Below the pieces are notes generated by a model. That model had not been told where the DNA came from and did no database searches. It was given only the letters and a program-made list of their open reading frames with translations. The translations under genes were made by a program, and so were the position numbers. Shown in pieces: positions 1 through 5,243 of a DNA stretch of 5,243 nt. The stretch covers positions 1 to 5,243 of the forward strand of contig CBDUQI010000302.1 in NCBI GenBank assembly GCA_965369325.1, in the 5' to 3' direction. How positions within the stretch are numbered: position 1 is the first letter of the stretch; each line of letters begins with the position of its first letter. This DNA comes from CBDUQI01 sp965369325 (lineage in GTDB: Bacteria; Pseudomonadota; Gammaproteobacteria; Steroidobacterales; JBCBZW01).

Positions 1-237
1 GTCTCGGTGCGACGACTGGAAACGTTGTTCCGCCGCGAGCTGGACGTCAGCCCCGCGCGATACTACCGACGGCTGCGATTGCAGGAGGCACGGCGACTGG
101 TTACCGATACGCGGCATTCGCTGCAAACCATCGCCGTGCGCACGGGCTTCTCCTCGCAATCCACGTTTTGCCACGCCTTCAGCCAGCGGTACGGGCAGTC
201 CGCGCGCACGATGCGCACCACGCAAAGTGCGCTGTAA
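1..237 (+). CDS. AraC-family transcriptional regulator, C-terminal HTH part (5' end outside window)
   Basis: This is the last 78 residues of an AraC/XylS-type activator; the reading frame is open from base 1 and ends at TAA (235-237). The visible part is almost the whole DNA-binding domain. The end of the first helix-turn-helix shows as VSVRRLETLFRREL, followed by the SPARYYRRLRLQEARRLV linker helix. The second helix-turn-helix is SLQTIAVRTGFSSQSTFCHAF, ending in the family's FxxRYGxSxRxxR signature. The SPARYYRRLRLQEARRLV stretch looks most like the GlxA branch, whose members carry an N-terminal DJ-1/PfpI-like domain and are usually a little over 300 residues, but that half is outside the window, so the branch is an inference. 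The AraC assignment itself is secure. The next gene, an MFS transporter, starts 114 bases downstream on the same strand and is a plausible target. The true start cannot be seen; the GTG at base 7 is internal. Confidence 0.92.
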   Translation, partial: VSVRRLETLFRRELDVSPARYYRRLRLQEARRLVTDTRHSLQTIAVRTGFSSQSTFCHAFSQRYGQSARTMRTTQSAL

Positions 238-337
238 ACCGCATCGGGTGGATTGCAGTACACTCGGCCTCAAGCTCACGCGCGCAGGGTTGCCGCTTTG
301 CGGTTGTAGCACCTTCACTTGCCCTGAGACAGTCCCC

Positions 338-344
338 GGAGAGG
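338..344 (+). promoter_or_regulatory. Ribosome binding site of the MFS transporter
   Basis: GGAGAGG lies 7 bases before the ATG at 352 and supports that start. The rest of the 114-base gap after the regulator shows only a weak GC hairpin (CCGC-ttt-GCGG, near 293-303). I could not support a specific promoter there. Confidence 0.7.
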
Positions 345-351
345 CCACGCC

Positions 352-1635
352 ATGTCATCGCACAACCGATCGCTTGAGAGCGGTGAAGCCACCGCGTATC
401 CAGCCACGGCGCGCAAGTGGCTGCTGCTCGCGGTACTGTGCCTCGCAGGCGGTACCATCTACACCTACCCGTTTCTGCGCTTTTCTTACTACGACCCGCT
501 GCGGGAGGCGCTGGGGCTCAGCCATACACAGCTGGGCGTGTTGCAAGCCTCTTACGGCATTGTCGCCACGCTTGGGTATTTGCCAGGCGGCTGGCTGGCC
601 GACCGCTATTCGCCCCGCAAACTGTTAACACTTTCGCTGCTGGCCACGGGCGCCAGTGGTTTTTTCTACTCAACGTTTCCGTCATATTTTGCGGCTATCG
701 CTTTGCATGCCTTCTGGGGCTTGAGCGCGGTGGTGTTTTTTTGGACTGCGTTAATCAAGGCCACCCGCAATCTCGGTCCGCGCAACGAGCAAGGCAGGCT
801 GTTTGGATTTCTGGAAGGTGGACGCGGCATCGTTGGAACGCTGCTTGGGGTCTCAACACTGGCGCTGTTCTCGCGCATGGGCGAGAGCCAATACGGGCTG
901 GCGATGGTGATCAACATTGCGGCCGTCGTCACCATGCTCTCGGGCGTCGCCGTGTGGTTTTTGTTCGACGATGCCGATACCGGGGAAAGTGCCGGCGCGG
1001 CACTGGCCGGCGTATGGGAAGCCATGCGCACGCCGCGTGTGTGGGTCATCGGGATGATTATCTTCTGCGCCTTTGGCCTGTTCGCCGGACAGAGTTACAC
1101 CACGCCGTACATGACGCAAATGTTCGGCGCCAGCGCATCGTTTGGCGCGCTCATCGGGCTGATTCGCACCTACGGGCTGCAAACGATTGGCGGGCCTGGC
1201 GGCGGTATGATCGCCGACCGGATCGGATCACCGGCCAAAGTGATCGCTGGCGCCTTCGCCCTGTCCATCGCCTCGCTGGTGCTGTTTTTGGTGATCCCGG
1301 TGCGCGCCTCCGCGCTGGTGTGGGTAACGGCCACCGTCGTGAGTATGGGGCTGGCCGTTTTCGCTTTACGCGGCACCTTCTATGCGACGATTGAGGAGGC
1401 GCGGCTGCCCAGGCACAATACCGGCGCAATCGTCGGGCTGGCCGCCTTTATCGGCTATCTGCCCGATGCTTTTACGTATCCTTTGGTGGGCTACTGGCTG
1501 GACACGTATCCAGGCCTGCCAGGTTACCGCATTACCTTCGCCTACATGCTGTGCTTAGGGGTGCTGGGTTTCGGGCTGGCACTGTGGTTGCTGCGAATGA
1601 ACCGCCAGGCCGGGCACGATTCACCTTCCGGCTAG
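352..1635 (+). CDS. MFS transporter, 12 membrane helices
   Basis: A 427-residue inner-membrane permease of the major facilitator superfamily, the usual length for a 12-helix member. After a hydrophilic 20-residue N-terminus, helices can be read at about residues 23-43, 62-82, 90-108, 112-133, 155-173, 183-204, 232-252, 263-286, 297-316, 319-339, 357-380 and 394-414. The loop between helices 2 and 3 carries MFS motif A (GWLADRYSPRK, 80-90). A degenerate copy in the second half (GGMIADRIGSPAK, 284-296) reflects the internal duplication of the fold. The glycine-rich stretch LFGFLEGGRGIVGTLLG (150-166) resembles helix 5 of organophosphate or sugar-phosphate type permeases, but this is not enough to name a substrate. 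The ATG at 352 is supported by GGAGAGG. The gene lies downstream of an AraC-type regulator and could be its target. Transport is presumably ion-coupled, from family knowledge. The family is certain; the substrate is unknown. Confidence 0.93.
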   Translation: MSSHNRSLESGEATAYPATARKWLLLAVLCLAGGTIYTYPFLRFSYYDPLREALGLSHTQLGVLQASYGIVATLGYLPGGWLADRYSPRKLLTLSLLATGASGFFYSTFPSYFAAIALHAFWGLSAVVFFWTALIKATRNLGPRNEQGRLFGFLEGGRGIVGTLLGVSTLALFSRMGESQYGLAMVINIAAVVTMLSGVAVWFLFDDADTGESAGAALAGVWEAMRTPRVWVIGMIIFCAFGLFAGQSYTTPYMTQMFGASASFGALIGLIRTYGLQTIGGPGGGMIADRIGSPAKVIAGAFALSIASLVLFLVIPVRASALVWVTATVVSMGLAVFALRGTFYATIEEARLPRHNTGAIVGLAAFIGYLPDAFTYPLVGYWLDTYPGLPGYRITFAYMLCLGVLGFGLALWLLRMNRQAGHDSPSG

Positions 1636-1636
1636 A

Positions 1637-1665
1637 ACCGCGCAAACGGGCAACTGCGGCGCGGT
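1637..1665 (+). terminator. Inverted repeat just after the MFS stop codon, possible transcript end
   Basis: ACCGCGC (1637-1643) and GCGCGGT (1659-1665) form a perfect 7-bp GC-rich stem around a 15-base loop, starting 2 bases after the stop codon. No T-run follows, so it is not a classical intrinsic terminator. It may be a weak terminator or an mRNA 3' end stabiliser, or chance in GC-rich DNA. Confidence 0.25.
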
Positions 1666-1727
1666 GCTCGCCCGCGCATTCAACATAAGCTCGGCGGTTG
1701 CGCGCGAAATGCGTCTTACTATCAGTC

Positions 1728-1749
1728 AAGGCGCACCAATGCGCGCCTT
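1728..1749 (+). terminator. Second inverted repeat in the 1636-1811 gap, possible weak terminator
   Basis: AAGGCGC (1728-1734) and GCGCCTT (1743-1749) form a perfect 7-bp stem with an 8-base loop. The A/T ends of the stem (AAGG...CCTT) are what a bidirectional terminator would show, and AATAT follows, but there is no real T-run. It lies about 60 bases before the next start codon. The rest of this 176-base gap shows no gene. An AT-rich TTTAATGCATAAC (1782-1794) could contain a -10 element for the downstream gene, but I found no matching -35. Confidence 0.3.
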
Positions 1750-1800
1750 AATATCCCCATCACACCAGGACATCTGCTACGTTTAATGCATAACACGAAC

Positions 1801-1806
1801 AGGGGA
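1801..1806 (+). promoter_or_regulatory. Ribosome binding site of the dockerin protein gene
   Basis: AGGGGA lies 5 bases before the ATG at 1812. It fixes this start, which is also the one giving a complete signal peptide. Confidence 0.7.
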
Positions 1807-1811
1807 TTCAT

Positions 1812-3212
1812 ATGAGCATTCGACACTTGAGCCTGGCACTAGTGATTGGCGTCGCGGGGATTTCATCGCACGCCTCGGCTGCCGACCTTACCGGCGACGG
1901 CGTGGTGGACCTGGCGGATGTCGAGGTGATGAAGTCGGCGTTCTTCAGCCACGACCCGCACGCGGATCTCAATCGCGACGGCGTGGTGGAGTTTGCCGAC
2001 CTGGCACTGTTGCGCGCCGCGTTCTCCGGCGGGCCGCCGGCGATAGAGGCAGCCACACCTCATACACGCGCCAACCGGGGCGGCGATCTTACTGTTTTCA
2101 CCCTGCCCACCGCGCGTAATGTCCTGCCCGGCGGCATTGTGATTTACAACATCAACATGGATTTTCGTAACGAGCCGACACTCGGCGGCGGGATCGACCT
2201 GGTGTACGACCCCACGCTGCTGCAGTTGGTCGACTTTACTTACGAAACCAACAACGTGGGCGACGACCCGGCGTTTCGCAACCCGCCCACCTTCACCGCC
2301 GGTGCGATCCAGGGCATCACTGTCGGCAGTTTTTTCGGCCTCACCGGCCCAGGCACGATCGGCACGGCCGCGTTTCAGACACTGGCGATCGGGGCCAGCG
2401 ACATCTCGCCAACCGCTTCTGCCTTCAATTGGGTCTCACTGATCAGCAACATCATTCAGACGCCGCTGTACAGCGATAGCCGCGCACGCACGGCGGCTAC
2501 CATCGCACCGGATATCGAGCTCTCGCCGGCGAGTGCCTCGATCGAGTACGGCAACATTCCGCCGGGCGCGACACCCACCGTTGACCTGACGATTCGCAAC
2601 GTCGGCCCTGCCGCACTCGTGCTGGGTGATATCGCTCAGGCTAATCCGTTGCTCGGAGAATTCTCAATTGATGCCGACAACTGCTCCGGCCAAAGCTTGG
2701 CTCTGCTCGACACCTGCACTGTCGCGATCACCGCCGCCCCCACGGAGTTGGGCACCATTGCTGATACCTTCGATGTGCCATCCAACGATCCGAGCGAGCC
2801 TTCATTAACCATCTCGGTGGCGGCCAACGCCGTCACCCTCTCGCCAGCACCACGCATCACCAGCGTCGGCACCAGTCCGGTGGTTGGGGTTTGCGCGAAC
2901 TCGGTCTCCGGCCAGAACTTTACCGTCCCCCTAGACGGCGCCGGGAGCTTGCCGCTTAACTGCCGGGGCGAAGGCCTAGACATTGCCAGTGGTGACAGCC
3001 TGGTGCTGAGCCTGGTCGGCATCGCAACCAGCATTGGCGTGGGTGGTGCTGCCACCTTTGTAGACATCACCACCGTTCAATGCCTGAACGGCACCAACGG
3101 GCAGCAGCAATTTGTCGTGCCGACCGGGCAGGCCTGGAGCTGCATCCACCCGGGCCTGGAAATTTCACCGGGCGATCGGATCATCATGATTCTGCAGGGT
3201 GTCGCTCAGTAA
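1812..3212 (+). CDS. Exported protein: N-terminal dockerin, cohesin-like domain, choice-of-anchor D domain, Cys-rich C-terminus
   Basis: A 466-residue protein with a Sec signal peptide (residues 1 to about 23 or 24; hydrophobic LSLALVIGVAGI, likely cut after HASA or HASAA). A type I dockerin-like module follows at once, with two calcium-binding F-hand loops: D25-x-T27-x-D29-G-x5-D36 and D52-x-N54-x-D56-G-x5-D63, each followed by a helix. Residues about 90-230 look like a cohesin or carbohydrate-binding-like beta sandwich (VLPGGIVIYNINMDF, then GGGIDLVYDPTLLQLVDF). Residues about 233-340 match the choice-of-anchor D/ASPM-SPD-2-Hydin pattern (VDLTIRNVGPAALVLGDI, C291 and C302 in the CSGQSLALLDTC turn, SNDPSEPSLTISV). 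Residues about 345-466 form a beta-rich tail with C361, C384, C424 and C444, perhaps two disulfides; I do not recognise it. No membrane anchor, sortase motif or PEP-CTERM is visible at the C-terminus. The likely role is an extracellular or surface structural or adhesive protein. No enzyme domain is seen. It converges on the minus-strand gene ending at 3251, with 38 bases between. Confidence 0.85.
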   Translation: MSIRHLSLALVIGVAGISSHASAADLTGDGVVDLADVEVMKSAFFSHDPHADLNRDGVVEFADLALLRAAFSGGPPAIEAATPHTRANRGGDLTVFTLPTARNVLPGGIVIYNINMDFRNEPTLGGGIDLVYDPTLLQLVDFTYETNNVGDDPAFRNPPTFTAGAIQGITVGSFFGLTGPGTIGTAAFQTLAIGASDISPTASAFNWVSLISNIIQTPLYSDSRARTAATIAPDIELSPASASIEYGNIPPGATPTVDLTIRNVGPAALVLGDIAQANPLLGEFSIDADNCSGQSLALLDTCTVAITAAPTELGTIADTFDVPSNDPSEPSLTISVAANAVTLSPAPRITSVGTSPVVGVCANSVSGQNFTVPLDGAGSLPLNCRGEGLDIASGDSLVLSLVGIATSIGVGGAATFVDITTVQCLNGTNGQQQFVVPTGQAWSCIHPGLEISPGDRIIMILQGVAQ

Positions 3213-3250
3213 GTAGCCAGATACGATGAGGGGCGCGTCTACGATTTTAT

Positions 3251-4786
3251 CTAGGCGCTGCCCTTTAGAAATTTGACTACCTCACTGAGACGTTTTTCCA
3301 ACGAGTATTCCCTAGGAAGAAAATGAACGTCCCACAACAGCTCGTCGTAGAGTTGGCGCAAACGTTCGCCAACGCGAAGCGACATCTCGTATGTTGAGGC
3401 GCGCCCTGTGCCGTGCCGGGCGTCGAAGTTCTCAAGCGTGCCGAGGACAAAGACGGTGCCTTTGGGCAGGTTCTCCGCATACTCAAAAAACTCCACTGGC
3501 ACCGGTTCTCCCGCTTCTTGCAGGTAGCAAATTCCGTCGATGCCGCTTCGGTCCATGATCAGACAGGGCTCCGCCACCGCAAGTTGACCGCGCTCGTTCA
3601 TCTGCTGCTGAGTGAGGATGCGTTGTTGAAACTGCGCGGGTTTGTCGGCACGCCACTCAGCAAAATCAGGCTCCTCACGGATGGCTGTTTCGATGACTTG
3701 CAGTGCGGCTTCGGGCAACACTGGGTATCCTTCCTCCGCCAGCGCATTCGCCAATGACGTCTTTCCCGAGTAGGCACCGCCAGTGAGCACGATACGATGC
3801 TGCGCATGATCGCGATGGAAGCGACGGAAAAATTGGGTACGGTCACGGCTATTTTGTAACTCTTCCTTGTCGATCAAACGACGTACCAGGCCGGGCGTCA
3901 CTCGTAAAAGCTCAAAGTTCTCGCGCGCTGGCGCAAGATCCCGACCGTCAGCGACATGCGCGTAATAGCCACGTCCAGTACGGCGTTCGGGTCGATCGCC
4001 GGGGCGCTGCGACGAAGTGTGCTCGAAATCGAAGAGCGTGAGACCAATGGTGTTGGCGTCACCTAGCTTGGCGTCAAAGCAGTGCACCAACCGGTTACCT
4101 TTTCGGCTCGAAACATCCACCGCACCCGTCGGCCAGTGCGTGTGCCGCTTTCCGTCACTTGCATACGAAACGCCTCGTATCTTGTAGCTGTGATCTGCGC
4201 GGGTGCTGATGTTAACCAACGCGTACCGGCGCGGCGCATCGCACGACTTTATCTGGATCCACTCACCGATAATGCCGCCATCATCGACGGCGCTGCGAAT
4301 TACTTCGGGAACGAGCTTGTCCAGCGATGTGCGCACATAGCCCAACAACTGAGCCGCGTTGTTATAGTCACGCGTAAATCCCTCACCGTGCCAGCGTTCG
4401 CGCAGAGCCCTGATGGCCTTCAGTTGGGTCTTGTCCGCCCCATCAGCGGGATCGCGCATATCGAAAAATACCGACACGGGGAAACCGTGTTCCGTCATGC
4501 GCTCCACTTCCTCGACGGCGCCGCCTTCGGCCTCATCCGTAGGCGTGCCGATACGCGACCAAAACATGGCAATGCACAGGTGGCAGTTGTCGACCAAATG
4601 GCGATTAATCACCCGTTGAGGCCGATCGCGTAGATCTGCGGGCGCAGCCTCGTCCCATAGGGTGGGTAGAAGCACGACACCAAGGCGCTCGGCATTGGCC
4701 TCGTTCCACCGCCCAATCTCATCGCGCACGGCCACGCGTTCCTTAACGTCGCCTGGTGAGGCAACAAGAACCCGGAATAGGTGCAT
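3251..4786 (-). CDS. Multidomain protein: SPGDV/DUF4062-like (TIR-like) domain, beta-rich middle, AAA_28/NadR-kinase-like P-loop NTPase
   Basis: A 511-residue soluble protein with no signal peptide or membrane helix. Residues 1-158: a Rossmannoid domain opening with FRVLVASPGDVKER (S10-P11-G12-D13, E16-R17), then LPTLWDE, CIAMFWSRIGTPT (70-83) and the acidic GGAVEEVERM (89-97), as in DUF4062-type domains fused to prokaryotic signalling proteins. Residues about 174-297: a beta-rich region (W176, GVSYASDG 205-212, LVHCFDA 233-239, GLTLFDFEH 248-256, GYYAHVADG 273-281, FELLRVT 291-297) resembling a small barrel sensor; inference only. Residues about 330-511: an AAA_28-like NTPase with Walker A GGAYSGKTS (336-344), VLPEAA (356-361) and IMDRSGID (410-417), followed by a strand and C-terminal helices, as in NadR-kinase and Ttd14-like proteins. 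The ATG at 4786 is chosen because GGAG (4793-4796) lies 6 bases ahead and the domain begins there. In-frame ATGs at 4825, 4855, 4963 and 5020 would add a non-conserved-looking tail. It stands alone and convergent to its left neighbour. The likely role is a conflict or signalling protein with an NTP-binding regulator; the activity is unproven. Confidence 0.85.
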   Translation of the reverse strand: MHLFRVLVASPGDVKERVAVRDEIGRWNEANAERLGVVLLPTLWDEAAPADLRDRPQRVINRHLVDNCHLCIAMFWSRIGTPTDEAEGGAVEEVERMTEHGFPVSVFFDMRDPADGADKTQLKAIRALRERWHGEGFTRDYNNAAQLLGYVRTSLDKLVPEVIRSAVDDGGIIGEWIQIKSCDAPRRYALVNISTRADHSYKIRGVSYASDGKRHTHWPTGAVDVSSRKGNRLVHCFDAKLGDANTIGLTLFDFEHTSSQRPGDRPERRTGRGYYAHVADGRDLAPARENFELLRVTPGLVRRLIDKEELQNSRDRTQFFRRFHRDHAQHRIVLTGGAYSGKTSLANALAEEGYPVLPEAALQVIETAIREEPDFAEWRADKPAQFQQRILTQQQMNERGQLAVAEPCLIMDRSGIDGICYLQEAGEPVPVEFFEYAENLPKGTVFVLGTLENFDARHGTGRASTYEMSLRVGERLRQLYDELLWDVHFLPREYSLEKRLSEVVKFLKGSA

Positions 4787-4792
4787 CGTAAT

Positions 4793-4796
4793 CTCC
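4793..4796 (-). promoter_or_regulatory. Ribosome binding site that decides the start of the minus-strand gene
   Basis: On the minus strand, GGAG is followed by six bases (ATTACG) and the ATG at 4784-4786. The upstream in-frame ATG at 4825 has no Shine-Dalgarno. The one at 4855 has only a weak GAGAAG at a longer distance. This favours the 511-residue form. Confidence 0.6.
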
Positions 4797-4823
4797 GTCT
4801 GCAGCCAGCCGCTATATACACCC

Positions 4824-4852
4824 ATATTAGGCAAGCCGGTTGGCGTAGTGAA
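4824..4852 (-). promoter_or_regulatory. Candidate sigma-70-type promoter for the minus-strand gene
   Basis: Reading the minus strand, TTCACT (4847-4852; 4 of 6 to TTGACA) is followed after 17 bases by TAATAT (4824-4829; 4 of 6 to TATAAT). Transcription from it would start near 4817, giving a leader of about 30 bases before the ATG at 4786 and excluding the upstream ATGs. A nearby TATATA (4813-4818) is an alternative -10 but lacks a -35. The match is weak and could be chance. Confidence 0.3.
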
Positions 4853-5022
4853 GCCCATTTGTTGTCTTCTCGTGGCCCCTTGCGAGCCGTGATCGCGCAG
4901 GAACAGACAGGGAGGCTGATTTGTGCGGCCCGATGCACTCAAACGCAAAGGATCGCCAATCATCCTGATCCCGCGCTCGCCCCCCACCCGGGACGCGCGA
5001 CGCCGGTCTTTGTTTTGCACAC

Positions 5023-5028
5023 GGGAGA
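5023..5028 (+). promoter_or_regulatory. Ribosome binding site of the right-edge gene
   Basis: GGGAGA lies 6 bases before the ATG at 5035, with the GGAG core 7 bases away. It supports a gene that is otherwise seen only by its first 69 codons. The 4787-5034 gap between the two divergent genes shows no other gene. Its GC-rich right half (about 4965-5005) has no promoter I could support. Confidence 0.65.
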
Positions 5029-5034
5029 TATCAC

Positions 5035-5243
5035 ATGACTCGCACTATTTTGTTACTCGCGGCCGTATTCTCAAGCTGTGTTGCCCACGGCGACGCACTC
5101 ACCATCAACCCACCATCCACGGGTTTCAACGGCATGGTGGTGTACGTTTCTGATGGCGAATTTGATCCCACCACGCCTCACCCCAGCGTGCCCGGATGCT
5201 TCTCCGGCATCTGTGACGGCAACTACTTCTGGAACGAGATCGC
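5035..5243 (+). CDS. Exported protein of unknown function, N-terminal part (3' end outside window)
   Basis: An open frame of 69 codons starts at ATG 5035 and runs off the window without a stop. The first residues form a typical Sec signal peptide: MTRT, then the hydrophobic ILLLAAVF, then SSCVAHGDA, with likely cleavage after A21 (HGDA). C15 lies in the peptide, but F-S-S-C is not a good lipobox, so a lipoprotein is possible but not favoured. The mature start, LTINPPSTGFNGMVVYVSDG, suggests a beta-rich extracellular domain. C55 and C60 sit in GCFSGICDG and could form a disulfide. I do not recognise the family. The gene is divergent from the minus-strand gene and codirectional with the exported dockerin protein, so the two exported proteins may once have been neighbours, with the minus-strand gene inserted between them; that is inference. 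Confidence is high that it is a gene, and none is given for its function. Confidence 0.75.
   Translation, partial: MTRTILLLAAVFSSCVAHGDALTINPPSTGFNGMVVYVSDGEFDPTTPHPSVPGCFSGICDGNYFWNEI

Noticed and set aside
417..1394. Long open frame on the + strand overlapping the MFS gene
   Set aside because: Its product is Arg/His/Cys-rich with no domain or helices, while the 352-1635 frame gives a textbook 12-helix permease. It is a GC-rich shadow.
2636..3073. 145-codon minus-strand frame inside the dockerin protein gene
   Set aside because: It is a low-complexity Ala/Ser/Thr/Pro product antisense to the Ig-like and Cys-rich domains of a well-supported gene.
3213..3250. Bidirectional terminator between the convergent genes
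   Set aside because: Only an imperfect pairing (GGGGCGC against GCGCTGCCC, reaching into the minus-strand gene) can be drawn in the 38-base gap, with no T-run. It is too weak to list.
4082..4633. 183-codon + strand frame inside the minus-strand gene
   Set aside because: It is antisense to motifs of the multidomain protein, has no good ribosome binding site at 4082, and its product shows no recognisable features.
4787..5020. N-terminal extension of the minus-strand gene to the in-frame ATG at 5020 (589 residues)
   Set aside because: The extra 78 residues look like translated intergenic DNA and precede the SPGDV domain. The ATG at 4786 has its own GGAG site, and the long form would begin only 14 bases from the divergent gene's start.
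3213..5034. Insertion-site direct repeats flanking the minus-strand gene
   Set aside because: Comparing the two edges by eye gave only a 6-base match (AGCCAG), which is expected by chance.
5035..5100. Lipoprotein signal at C15 of the right-edge protein
   Set aside because: The residues before the cysteine (F-S-S) do not fit the usual lipobox, and a normal signal peptidase I site (HGDA) follows.

Overview
This is a window of a GC-rich bacterial chromosome, probably proteobacterial. It has an AraC/GlxA-type regulator, a 12-helix MFS permease and Sec-exported proteins behind clear Shine-Dalgarno sites. A gammaproteobacterium is my guess from general gene style, with low confidence, since nothing in the window fixes the taxon.

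Left part (1-1635): the C-terminal DNA-binding end of an AraC-family regulator, cut by the window edge, is followed after 114 bases by an MFS transporter in the same direction. The regulator is the obvious candidate to control the transporter, but the substrate is not readable. The 176-base gap that follows (1636-1811) has two perfect 7-bp inverted repeats that may act as weak transcript ends, then the ribosome binding site of the next gene.

Middle (1812-3212): a 466-residue exported protein with an unusual order. A signal peptide is followed at once by a two-repeat dockerin (calcium-binding F-hand) module, a cohesin-like beta domain, a choice-of-anchor D (ASPM/SPD-2/Hydin-like, Ig-like) domain and a four-cysteine C-terminal domain I do not recognise. 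It is likely a surface or extracellular structural or adhesive protein.

Right part (3251-4786, minus strand): a convergent single gene, best read as 511 residues from the ATG at 4786. It has an N-terminal 'SPGDVxxER ... FWSRIGTP' domain (DUF4062-like, related in style to TIR/deoxyribosyltransferase Rossmannoid effector domains), a beta-rich middle region, and a C-terminal AAA_28/NadR-kinase-like P-loop NTPase. Such architectures occur in prokaryotic conflict and signalling proteins. This is the best candidate in the window for an undescribed system, possibly a one-gene sensor/effector. A lower local GC in most sampled lines fits acquisition by transfer.

Right edge (5035-5243): a divergent gene with a strong Shine-Dalgarno site and a signal peptide begins and runs off the window. 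The 248 bases between the divergent genes (4787-5034) hold a candidate promoter for the minus-strand gene and no other gene I can support. I saw no RNA gene, CRISPR array, insertion sequence or attachment site.
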